From Macellibacteroides fermentans (lineage in GTDB: Bacteria > Bacteroidota > Bacteroidia > Bacteroidales > Tannerellaceae), in the NCBI RefSeq assembly GCF_013409575.1, contig NZ_JACCCY010000002.1, forward strand, positions 1 to 64,000: a stretch of 64,000 nt of DNA, given 5' to 3'. This document shows, piece by piece, positions 1 through 7,952 of this stretch. The translations under genes and the position numbers were made by a program. Under the pieces are notes generated by a model that saw only the letters and a program-made list of their open reading frames with translations, did no database searches and was not told the origin of the DNA. Within the stretch, counting starts at the first letter, position 1. Each line of letters opens with the position of its first letter.

Positions 1-54
1 GACAATCAGATGTGGCCTTTACCTAAATACAGAGAGTTATTGTTTATCCGATAA
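1..54 (+). CDS. 3' end of an unidentified CDS (partial)
   Basis: The window opens in a reading frame of 17 sense codons ending in TAA at 52-54. The terminator hairpin at 60-93 follows directly, which supports a real gene end. The visible C-terminus contains MWPLPKYRE, a W-P-L/I-P pattern that resembles the end of RagB/SusD-type outer-membrane nutrient-binding lipoproteins. That resemblance is weak over so few residues. What lies upstream is outside the window. Confidence 0.45.
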   Translation, partial: DNQMWPLPKYRELLFIR

Positions 55-59
55 TAAAG

Positions 60-93
60 AAAGGGGAGTCTCAATATTACCGGACTCCCCTTT
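60..93. terminator. Bidirectional rho-independent terminator
   Basis: AAAGGGGAGTC (60-70) pairs with GACTCCCCTTT (83-93), an 11-bp stem with a 12-nt loop and T/A-rich flanks on both sides. It sits between the plus-strand gene ending at 54 and the minus-strand gene ending at 97, so it can serve both. Confidence 0.8.
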
Positions 94-96
94 TAT

Positions 97-981
97 TTAC
101 CATTTAATATATTTTGCTTTCATGATAAAATCGTAATCGTACTTTATCGCTTCCAGGGGAGTCATATTGTATTTCTCCTGTTCTACATAATAATCTTCCA
201 AACCTGCTTTCTTTGCAACAGCAAACAATGCTTTGAAATCAACTTTTCCTTTACCCATCTCTGTACTACCATCGCCATCCAGGTTTGCATCTTTCAAATG
301 CCAGTTAGCGAAACGACCGGGGTATTTCTTGACATACTCATGGCACTGAAAACCGCCATGAACCATCTGGGCCGTGTCGATCTGGAAAGTAACCAGCTTG
401 TTCTCAGTGTAATCCAGCAATACATCATATGGAATCTTACCCTCAAGCATTTTAAACTCCTCGATATGATTATGGAAAGCAAAGCGTAGTCCGTTGTTGC
501 GTGCAATTTCTCCCACTTTGTTAAACTGATCGGCCAGCCTTTTTACATCATCAATTGTTTTTATATCTTTTGCAGGATATCCTGCCTGAACAATCCACTT
601 ACATCCTGCTTCGGCTGTATCGGCCGCATTCTGTTTCCAAAAATCCCATCCTTTGGTATCACCCATTGGAAGCAGTCTGCTTCCGGTGTGCGATCCGGTT
701 AAGGAAGCGCCTAAATCAGAAAGGTATTTCTTAAATTCGGAAGGAGTTTTTCCATAAAACTTACCGTTACGATATCCTGCTGCTTCCAGCCGCTTATATC
801 CGATTTCAATTACTTTGCGGATTGTTCCGTCAAAATCCTTTTGCAAATCATCCCGTACGCTATACAATTGTAAACCGATGGCTTTTTCTTTAGGTGCCGA
901 TGCAGCCATAAGATCGTTCGGTAAAACACTCAGGGCAGTTAGCGCCACACCTGTTTTTAAAAAATCTCTTCGTGTAATCAT
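97..981 (-). CDS. Exported sugar phosphate isomerase/epimerase-like TIM-barrel protein
   Basis: This 294-residue protein of the xylose-isomerase-like TIM-barrel family begins with a twin-arginine signal: RR at residues 4-5 within TRRDFLK, then a hydrophobic stretch ending near AAS-A at about 27-29. It should therefore be folded in the cytoplasm and exported. Family-like features are the start GLQLYSVRDD, the FHNH segment in mid-protein, and the acidic residues of YYVEQEKYN near the C-terminus, which in this fold bind the metal. The substrate is unknown; Bacteroidetes relatives often sit in carbohydrate-use loci. It is divergent from the MATE gene. A near-consensus TACCTTTA box lies at 1020-1013 on the minus strand. 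Confidence 0.85.
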   Translation of the reverse strand: MITRRDFLKTGVALTALSVLPNDLMAASAPKEKAIGLQLYSVRDDLQKDFDGTIRKVIEIGYKRLEAAGYRNGKFYGKTPSEFKKYLSDLGASLTGSHTGSRLLPMGDTKGWDFWKQNAADTAEAGCKWIVQAGYPAKDIKTIDDVKRLADQFNKVGEIARNNGLRFAFHNHIEEFKMLEGKIPYDVLLDYTENKLVTFQIDTAQMVHGGFQCHEYVKKYPGRFANWHLKDANLDGDGSTEMGKGKVDFKALFAVAKKAGLEDYYVEQEKYNMTPLEAIKYDYDFIMKAKYIKW

Positions 982-1032
982 ATTAAATTTATTTCAGTTA
1001 AGTCGGAAGCCATAAAGGTAGAAAATATATTC

Positions 1033-1040
1033 TACTTTTG
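1033..1040 (+). promoter_or_regulatory. Bacteroidetes -7 box for the MATE gene
   Basis: TACTTTTG matches the TAnnTTTG consensus and lies 21 nt before the ATG at 1062. An in-frame TTG at 1038 is part of this box and so cannot be the start codon. Confidence 0.7.
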
Positions 1041-1061
1041 CATGAAAAATTATCATATAGA

Positions 1062-2411
1062 ATGCAAGGGACTAAAAATCTGACAAGCGGACCCATTCAC
1101 CGGCAACTTTTTAATTTGGCTGTACCTATTATGGGTACCTCCTTTGTGCAAATGGCATACAGCCTCACGGATATGGCCTGGGTGGGACGTCTTGGAAGCG
1201 AATCGGTTGCCGCTATCGGATCGGTAGGTATCCTTACATGGATGACAAACTCTATTTCGTTATTAAACAAGGTAGGATCTGAGGTGAGTGTCGGACAAAG
1301 TATCGGTGCTCAGAATGCCCCGGATGCCCGCAGCTATGCATCTCATAACCTCACTTTGTCTCTTATTATCTCAATTTGCTGGGGTCTGATCCTTTTTGTC
1401 TTCGCAGAGCCTGTCATGCAGATTTACAAATTGGAACCGGCTATCACAGCAAAGGCTGTCAACTACCTGCGTATTGTTGCTACGGCCTTTCCTTTTATAT
1501 TTTTATCAGCTTCTTTTACAGGAATCTACAACGCATCCGGACAGAGTAAGATTCCCTTTATGATTAGCGGAATAGGCCTTTTGCTGAATATGATACTGGA
1601 TCCGCTTTTTATCTTCGGGTTCGGGTGGAATACGGAAGGAGCAGCTATTGCCACTTGGGTTTCTCAAGCAACAGTGCTTGGATTATTTATCTACCGGCTT
1701 AAGAAAAGAAAAGAGGTGCTGGGTGGTTTTGCTTTCTTTACGAAGCTGGAAAGTCGTTTTGTAAAACGCATCTTCAAATTAGGATTGCCGGTAGCCATAT
1801 TGAATACACTATTTTCAATAATAAACCTTTTTATGGCTAGAACCGCCTCATTATATGGCGGACATATCGGCTTGATGACTTTAACGGCGGGTGGACAGCT
1901 GGAGGCCATTGCCTGGAATACGTCGCAAGGATTCAGTACGGCACTCAGTGCCTTTGTGGCGCAGAACTATGCCGCGGGAAAGAACGACCGGGTTTTAGGT
2001 GCTTATGCGACTACTCTTAAGATGACAGCTGTCTTCGGAACATTTTGCACGTTGTTGTTTGTGTTTTGGGGCAGCGAACTTTTCTCATTGATTGTTCCCG
2101 ATCCTCAAGCCTATAAAGCCGGAGGTGTCTTTTTACGGATTGATGGTTATTCCATGTTGTTCATGATGCTGGAAATCACCACACAAGGGCTTTTCTACGG
2201 AACCGGCAGAACCATCCCTCCTGCAGTAATAAGCATTGGATTCAATACGCTACGTATTCCGCTGGCCATGCTGCTGGCTTCCATAGGTATGGAGATTACA
2301 GGAGTTTGGTGGGCAATTAGTTTAACAAGCATTGCAAAGGGAATAACCTCGGCAGCTTGGTTTGCTGTATTAAAAAGGCGGATACTCGTTACAAAGGGAG
2401 ACGATGACTAA
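1062..2411 (+). CDS. MATE family multidrug/metabolite exporter
   Basis: This 449-residue polytopic inner-membrane protein has the length and 12-helix pattern of MATE (MatE) cation-coupled exporters. The N-terminal signature is visible: GPIHRQLFNLAVPIMGTS, then DMAWVGRLG and an alanine/glycine-rich first bundle. The second half repeats the fold, as shown by GLPVAILN and GFSTALSAFVAQNYAAG. Substrate cannot be read from sequence. I chose ATG 1062 because the upstream in-frame TTG belongs to the -7 box. The gene ends 23 nt inside the convergent glycosyltransferase gene. Confidence 0.9.
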   Translation: MQGTKNLTSGPIHRQLFNLAVPIMGTSFVQMAYSLTDMAWVGRLGSESVAAIGSVGILTWMTNSISLLNKVGSEVSVGQSIGAQNAPDARSYASHNLTLSLIISICWGLILFVFAEPVMQIYKLEPAITAKAVNYLRIVATAFPFIFLSASFTGIYNASGQSKIPFMISGIGLLLNMILDPLFIFGFGWNTEGAAIATWVSQATVLGLFIYRLKKRKEVLGGFAFFTKLESRFVKRIFKLGLPVAILNTLFSIINLFMARTASLYGGHIGLMTLTAGGQLEAIAWNTSQGFSTALSAFVAQNYAAGKNDRVLGAYATTLKMTAVFGTFCTLLFVFWGSELFSLIVPDPQAYKAGGVFLRIDGYSMLFMMLEITTQGLFYGTGRTIPPAVISIGFNTLRIPLAMLLASIGMEITGVWWAISLTSIAKGITSAAWFAVLKRRILVTKGDDD

Positions 2412-3543
2412 TCCGGTATACCCAGTTGGTGGCAAAACGACGGAAGTTAGTCTTTACATAAGGCTCCATCAATAAATCACTTCTGAATTCTCTCATGATA
2501 AGCCAGGAGGACTGATTTACCCAATGCCGGAAAGTTTCGTTTGAACGGTGTGTGTCTGATAACGTGAGCAACTTATCCAGATCAAAGGTGCTGTTTGCCA
2601 CTCCCGCGCCCGAAATCATCGCATCATGGGCATTACATACCTGCTCAATGTGAGTCGGCACCATTAATACCGGTTTGTTCAGGTACATAGCCTCACATAC
2701 AGATTCAAACCCGGCTGTTGTGGCATATGCCTTGGCGCCAGCCATATATTGTACAAACTTTGCATCGTCCAATTGATGGAAACACAGTTTCTCATCTATT
2801 TCCACTGTTTGAGGGGCTCCCTTTTTATCCCAAAAAAAGTGCATGCAAACCTGTGGATGAGTTGTATGCCAAGCCTTCACCTCTTCACTGAATCCACTGT
2901 TCAGTATATATCCATGCAGATAATCACCCTGGGTGACTTTTGCTTCAATCACTTCATTCCTCAGGAGAGGCGGTACAACAACAATCCCTTTACGAGGAAC
3001 TTCCCTCATTTTACGAAAAGAAAGTGCCAGCTTTTTTCTTGAGCCGATGGCTGTAACTTTGGTGAAGAATTTTAAAGAAGCCAGCGATATTTTGTTTAAT
3101 TCAGGAAATTCAAACTCGGGATGCAGGAACATATATTGGTGAGCAATGCAAATCATAATTGCCTTTGGGCGAAACAATAAGTACGTGAGTCCCGTCAGCA
3201 TCTCATAAAAATTGACAACAACATCCGCTTTCGTTTCTTTGATCATCTCATTGATATAGGCGATGCTACGTAAATACTTATGACCGCGGCACACGTTGTA
3301 TCCCACGCTTCTTAGAATAGTAACCTGTTTGTTTTTGGCCGAAGGAAGAAAGTTGGGACTTTCAAACGGAAAAACAGGCACGCCAATCTTATCACAAAAG
3401 AAACCTGGAAGCTGGCGGGAAGGACTTTTGCCTACTAAAACGCCAACAACTTCGTGCCCCTCATTATGGAGCATCTGCTTTAAAGAAAGAGCCTGTGTAA
3501 GGTGACCTCTTCCTTCTCCCTGAATCACAAAGAGAACCTTCAT
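2389..3543 (-). CDS. MurG/UGT-like glycosyltransferase
   Basis: This 384-residue protein has the GT-B architecture of nucleotide-sugar glycosyltransferases. The N-terminus VLFVIQGEGRGHLTQAL is the glycine-rich GHxxP-like loop. The C-terminal half contains YATTAGFESVCEAMYLNKPVLMVPTHIEQ, the donor-binding segment typical of UGT/MurG relatives. Acceptor and sugar are unknown. Its start overlaps the stop of the upstream phosphoesterase as ATGA (3540-3543), so the two are translationally coupled and probably act on the same lipid or envelope glycan. Its 3' end overlaps the MATE gene by 23 nt on the opposite strand. Confidence 0.8.
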   Translation of the reverse strand: MKVLFVIQGEGRGHLTQALSLKQMLHNEGHEVVGVLVGKSPSRQLPGFFCDKIGVPVFPFESPNFLPSAKNKQVTILRSVGYNVCRGHKYLRSIAYINEMIKETKADVVVNFYEMLTGLTYLLFRPKAIMICIAHQYMFLHPEFEFPELNKISLASLKFFTKVTAIGSRKKLALSFRKMREVPRKGIVVVPPLLRNEVIEAKVTQGDYLHGYILNSGFSEEVKAWHTTHPQVCMHFFWDKKGAPQTVEIDEKLCFHQLDDAKFVQYMAGAKAYATTAGFESVCEAMYLNKPVLMVPTHIEQVCNAHDAMISGAGVANSTFDLDKLLTLSDTHRSNETFRHWVNQSSWLIMREFRSDLLMEPYVKTNFRRFATNWVYRISHRLPL

Positions 3544-4340
3544 ATTACTTCGGGATAAAGTATTTTATTACTCCAGGTATCTTCCGATACTTGTTGCCTG
3601 CTATTATACTTAACAATCTTCCAGTCGCCAAGTTCATTTTGAACCAATGCTGTCATACTTTCCACCCAATCGCCCGAATTCAGGTACCGGATATCACCAT
3701 ACCATCTGTCGGCTGCCTGATGGATATGTCCGCATATTATGGCATCTGCCTTTTTCGATACGGCTAAAGCAACCAGTTCCTTCTCGAAATCCGAAATATA
3801 AGAAACCGCACTTTTCACCTTGCTCTTTATCCGTTGCGAGAGAGAGAAATAGGGCTTTCCCGATTTTTCCCTCTGCCTGTTATAAATCTTATTTACCCAC
3901 AAAAGAAAAGTATAACCGATATCTCCAAGTCGGGCAAGCCATCTCATGTGTGTGGTAACCGAGTCAAATATATCTCCGTGCGTCACGTAGTATTTTTTAC
4001 CGAAACTATGGAAAAGATACTCTTTTACAATGGAAACATTGTAAAAAGTCATCGGAGCCAGATGATCCAGAAAATCGTCGTGATTACCGCGCACATAGAT
4101 TATCTCCGTACCTTGTTTTTCCATCATTTTCATCAGAACTTTAAAAAAATCGGTATGTTTGTTTTTCCAGCGCTTCCCTTGTTTCTGTAACTGCCAGCCA
4201 TCAATGATATCTCCGTTCAGAATCAACCGGTCGCAGTTTACATGTTTCAGAAAATTGGTGACCTCTTCTGTTTTTGAATGTTCGGAGCCTATGTGGATAT
4301 CCGATAAGACAATGGTAGGATAGTAAGTTCTTAATTCCAT
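3540..4340 (-). CDS. LpxH-like UDP-2,3-diacylglucosamine diphosphatase / metallophosphoesterase
   Basis: This 266-residue calcineurin-like phosphoesterase carries the dimetal motifs in order: SDIHIGS near residues 13-19, NGDIIDGW near 41-48, GNHDD near 84-88, a late THGD, and CGHIHQA. The motif spacing resembles LpxH and its Bacteroidetes homologues, which remove UMP from UDP-diacylglucosamine in lipid A synthesis. The exact substrate is inferred, because this broader family also includes non-LpxH enzymes. It forms a two-gene operon with the overlapping glycosyltransferase downstream. Confidence 0.75.
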   Translation of the reverse strand: MELRTYYPTIVLSDIHIGSEHSKTEEVTNFLKHVNCDRLILNGDIIDGWQLQKQGKRWKNKHTDFFKVLMKMMEKQGTEIIYVRGNHDDFLDHLAPMTFYNVSIVKEYLFHSFGKKYYVTHGDIFDSVTTHMRWLARLGDIGYTFLLWVNKIYNRQREKSGKPYFSLSQRIKSKVKSAVSYISDFEKELVALAVSKKADAIICGHIHQAADRWYGDIRYLNSGDWVESMTALVQNELGDWKIVKYNSRQQVSEDTWSNKILYPEVI

Positions 4341-4423
4341 AGTGTATTTATTAGCTACACAAAAGAAACAGATCTTTATTACAGGCGCATATCAACCGGA
4401 TGAAAATAAGATTAAGCTTAAGA

Positions 4424-4458
4424 AAAAGGAGAGACACTCTCCGCGTGTCTCTCCTTTT
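4424..4458. terminator. Terminator after the EF-G paralogue
   Basis: AAAAGGAGAGACAC (4424-4437) pairs perfectly with GTGTCTCTCCTTTT (4445-4458), a 14-bp stem with a 7-nt loop. Read on the minus strand it ends in TTTT and follows the EF-G-like stop at 4490. Confidence 0.85.
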
Positions 4459-4489
4459 ATGGCAGGATATCCGAAGTCCCTGATAGTTG

Positions 4490-6646
4490 TTAATCTTCGG
4501 CCTGACTTGCTTCGTAAGCTTTCAGCAACTTATCCTGTACATCGGCAGGAACAAGTTCGTAGCTGGCAAACTTCATTGTAAACGAGGCTCGTCCACCGGT
4601 AATGGAACTTAAGGACGTAGAATACGAAGACATCTCTTTCAAAGGTACGCGTGCAGATAATTTTTCGTAACTCTTTTCACTGCTCATACCCATAATCATG
4701 GCACGTCTTCCTTGCAAATCGCCCATTACATCACCTAAATAATCGGCAGGCACCGAAACTTCCACATCATAAACAGGTTCCAGAATTTTAGGACCGGCTT
4801 CTTTAAATGCGGTACTGAAAGCATTTCGTCCTGCAAGCATGAAGGAAATTTCATTACTGTCAACCGGGTGCATCTTGCCGTCGTAAACCAAAACTCTTAC
4901 ATCGCGGGCATACGAACCGGTAAGCGGACCTTGTTCCATACGGGCCATAATTCCCTTCAGGATTGCCGGAAGGAAACGGGTTTCAATTGCACCACCCACG
5001 ATACAGTTCACAAATACAAGCTTTCCACCCCAATCGAGATCTATAACCTGTGTATCGCGAACGTTCATTTTAAACTCCTGACCGTTGAATCTATAGGTGT
5101 CCGGAGCCGGCATGCCTTCAAAATACGGTTCAACAATCAGATGAACTTCACCAAACTGTCCGGCACCGCCCGATTGTTTTTTATGACGATAGTCGGCTCG
5201 CGACGATTTGGTAATGGTTTCACGATAAGGAATTTTGGGTTCCAGAAATTCGATAGGAAGTTTATCATTGTTTTCGATACGCCATTTGAGTGTACGAAGG
5301 TGGAATTCTCCCTGACCCGAAACGAGCAGCTGTTTCAGCTCCTTGCTTTGTTCAACAATCCAAGTAGGATCCTCGGCTTTCATGCGAGTCAGAATCTCAC
5401 TTAGCTTTTCTGTGTCAGCTTCATTTACGGCCTTGATAGCTCTCTTATATTTGGGGTTCGGGTATTTTATGAAGTCGAATCGATAATCGCAGCCTTTACC
5501 ATTCAATGTATTTCCGGTACGCACATCCTTCAGCTTAACGGTGGCACCTATGTCACCCGCTACCATTTCCTCTACTTTATTACGTGTTTGTCCGGCTACT
5601 GAGAAAATTTGTGCAATTCTTTCCTTAGAACCACGGTTGGCATTCACCAAGTCGTCAGACTCCTTCACCTTTCCGGACATAACCTTGAAATAGGAAACCT
5701 CGCCAATATGGGGCTCAACAGTCGTCTTAAAGAAGAACAAGCTGGCAGGACCATTTACTTCGGGCGCCACTTCGTCGCCATCCGTTGTAACCATCTTGGG
5801 CATTTTATCTACGCAAGGAACCACATTGCCTAAAAACTCGAGTGTACGACGTACGCACATATCACGTCCGGCACACACACAGAATACTGGAAACATCCCA
5901 CGGGATAATAATCCCTGTCGGATTCCTTCCCTCATTTCGTCTTCAGTCAGCGTTCCCTGTTCGAAGAATTTCTCCATCAAACTCTCATCATTTTCAGCCG
6001 AGGCCTCTACCAATGCCTGATGGAATTCCATGGCTTTATCCATTTCCTCATCCGGTATATCAAGAACTTCCGGAACGCCCCCTTCGGGCTTCCAGCGATA
6101 TAATTTCATTTTCAGCACATCCACAACCTGATTGAATCCCGATCCGCATACCACAGGATACTGGATAGGAACAACCTTGTTTCCGTAACGGTCTTTCAGC
6201 TGAGCCAGCACATTGTCGTAATCTGCTTTTTCCTGATCAAGCTGGTTTACCACGAAGATTACCGGTTTAGACAGCTTCTCCGTATAGCGGAAATGGTTGA
6301 TTGTACCTACCTCAACCCCGTATTGTGCATTCAGTACAATTACGGCTGTATCGGTAACGCTGAGAGCCGAAACTGCACCACCGATAAAGTCGTCCGAACC
6401 CGGACAATCGATAAAATTCAGTTTCCTACCTTGCCATTCAACACTGAAAACGGTCGAGAAAACAGAGTAACCATACTCTTTCTCAACCGGAAAATAATCT
6501 GATACGGTATTTTTCGCATCAACTGTACCGCGACGTTTTATTACCCCACCCTCGAAAAGCATTGCTTCTGCGAGAGTGGTTTTCCCAGAGCCCGAACTTC
6601 CCAGAATTGAGATGTTCTTAATTTCGTTTGTTTGGTATACTTTCAT
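4490..6646 (-). CDS. fusA2: EF-G paralogue of the Bacteroides EF-G2 type, catalytic His replaced
   Basis: This 718-residue protein has full five-domain EF-G architecture. The P-loop is GSSGSGKT (16-23) and G4 is NQLD instead of NKMD. The G3/switch II motif reads DCPGS (80-84) where EF-G has DTPGH, so the residue that activates GTP hydrolysis is Ser84, not His. Switch I is also altered: EYGYSV stands where EF-G has ERGITI. The domain IV region YRHKKQSGGAGQFG is conserved, so ribosome binding is expected. From memory, B. thetaiotaomicron EF-G2 supports translocation without GTPase activity, is induced on carbon limitation and aids gut colonisation; this gene looks orthologous. Canonical fusA is not in the window. 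Confidence 0.85.
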   Translation of the reverse strand: MKVYQTNEIKNISILGSSGSGKTTLAEAMLFEGGVIKRRGTVDAKNTVSDYFPVEKEYGYSVFSTVFSVEWQGRKLNFIDCPGSDDFIGGAVSALSVTDTAVIVLNAQYGVEVGTINHFRYTEKLSKPVIFVVNQLDQEKADYDNVLAQLKDRYGNKVVPIQYPVVCGSGFNQVVDVLKMKLYRWKPEGGVPEVLDIPDEEMDKAMEFHQALVEASAENDESLMEKFFEQGTLTEDEMREGIRQGLLSRGMFPVFCVCAGRDMCVRRTLEFLGNVVPCVDKMPKMVTTDGDEVAPEVNGPASLFFFKTTVEPHIGEVSYFKVMSGKVKESDDLVNANRGSKERIAQIFSVAGQTRNKVEEMVAGDIGATVKLKDVRTGNTLNGKGCDYRFDFIKYPNPKYKRAIKAVNEADTEKLSEILTRMKAEDPTWIVEQSKELKQLLVSGQGEFHLRTLKWRIENNDKLPIEFLEPKIPYRETITKSSRADYRHKKQSGGAGQFGEVHLIVEPYFEGMPAPDTYRFNGQEFKMNVRDTQVIDLDWGGKLVFVNCIVGGAIETRFLPAILKGIMARMEQGPLTGSYARDVRVLVYDGKMHPVDSNEISFMLAGRNAFSTAFKEAGPKILEPVYDVEVSVPADYLGDVMGDLQGRRAMIMGMSSEKSYEKLSARVPLKEMSSYSTSLSSITGGRASFTMKFASYELVPADVQDKLLKAYEASQAED

Positions 6647-6793
6647 GCTATAAGGTATTAATTAGGTTTAACAATAAATCCTCTAAACAAGTATTTTCTA
6701 ACGAGTCCGCAAATTATTAAAAGCAAGTGGGATAACCAATTATTATTAGCTGTTTGAGAACATAGTTATTCAGCACAAGTTTCTTTTTTTTGT

Positions 6794-6801
6794 TATATTT
6801 G
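6794..6801 (+). promoter_or_regulatory. -7 box for hemW
   Basis: TATATTTG fits TAnnTTTG and lies 21 nt before the ATG at 6823, which argues against any longer N-terminus for hemW. Confidence 0.65.
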
Positions 6802-6822
6802 CAAGGAAACAATACATTGAAA

Positions 6823-7950
6823 ATGGCAGGCATTTATATACATGTTCCATTCTGCAGCAAACGTTGTACGTACTGCGATTTTTTTTCCAGCACCAACATG
6901 CAAAACAAGGAGACCTATGTAGACTCGGTTGTAAAGGAGCTGGAGCTTCGCAAGGAGTATCTTTCAGGCGAGGGGATAGGAACAATCTATTTTGGGGGAG
7001 GAACTCCCTCGCAACTGGACATACGGGCGTTCGAACGTATCTTTGAAACAATATCCCGGCTGTATCAGATCGATGACGATGCCGAAATTACACTTGAAGC
7101 AAACCCCGACGACATGACTCCGGGTTACGTAGAGGGTATCGCCACGCTTCCTTTCAACCGGGTGAGTATGGGGGTACAAAGTTTCAAGGACGAGGATTTG
7201 CACTTTTTAAACCGTCGGCACGACAGCAGACAGGCATTTAAAGCCATTGCATTATGTAAGGAGAACGGCTTTACCAATCTCAGTATTGATCTGATATACG
7301 GACTGCCCGGTCAGTCGATGGAGGATTGGCAGTTCAACCTTGCGGAAGCCATCCGGCTGGATATTCCGCACTTGTCATCCTACCACCTGATTTACGAAGA
7401 GGGAACGCCTCTGTTCAGGCAGCTTCACGCCGGAAAGGTAAAGCCGGTAATGGAAGAGCTGAGCGTGGCGATGTTTACCGAGCTGATCGATACATTGGCA
7501 GACGCCGGTTACGAACAGTACGAGATATCCAATTTTGCTAAAAATAAACTTTATTCCCGCCACAACAGCTCCTATTGGAAAGGTATCAAATATCTGGGAG
7601 TAGGGCCCTCCGCCCACTCATTCGACGGCAAGACCCGTCAGTGGAACGTGTCGTCGATGACTAAATACTTTAAAGGGATCGCGGCCGGATTTCCCGATGT
7701 GGAAATGGAGGAGCTTGACACGAAAACCAGTTACAACGATTTTATCATCACCGGATTACGAACCATGTGGGGCGTTGATCTGCATGAACTTCAAAAACTA
7801 TATGGCGAAGAGCTGCTTACCTACTGTATGAAACAAGCCGCTCCTCATTTGAAGAACGGCTTGCTGGTAAATGCGGATTCTGTATTGAAGCTAACCCGCC
7901 AGGGTATTTTTATTTCCGATGGAATAATGAGTGACCTGTTGTATGTATAG
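6823..7950 (+). CDS. hemW: Radical SAM heme chaperone HemW
   Basis: This 375-residue radical SAM protein has the CxxxCxxC cluster motif CSKRCTYC near its N-terminus, followed by FGGGTPSQL (the SAM-binding GGGTP), EANPDD, and the HemW signature HNSSYWKGIKYLGVGPSAHSF. HemW binds heme and delivers it to respiratory proteins; it was long annotated as oxygen-independent coproporphyrinogen oxidase but lacks that activity. The start was set at ATG 6823 because upstream in-frame codons fall in the promoter. It converges with the DPP11 gene with 2 nt between the stops. Confidence 0.88.
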   Translation: MAGIYIHVPFCSKRCTYCDFFSSTNMQNKETYVDSVVKELELRKEYLSGEGIGTIYFGGGTPSQLDIRAFERIFETISRLYQIDDDAEITLEANPDDMTPGYVEGIATLPFNRVSMGVQSFKDEDLHFLNRRHDSRQAFKAIALCKENGFTNLSIDLIYGLPGQSMEDWQFNLAEAIRLDIPHLSSYHLIYEEGTPLFRQLHAGKVKPVMEELSVAMFTELIDTLADAGYEQYEISNFAKNKLYSRHNSSYWKGIKYLGVGPSAHSFDGKTRQWNVSSMTKYFKGIAAGFPDVEMEELDTKTSYNDFIITGLRTMWGVDLHELQKLYGEELLTYCMKQAAPHLKNGLLVNADSVLKLTRQGIFISDGIMSDLLYV

Positions 7951-7952
7951 AT

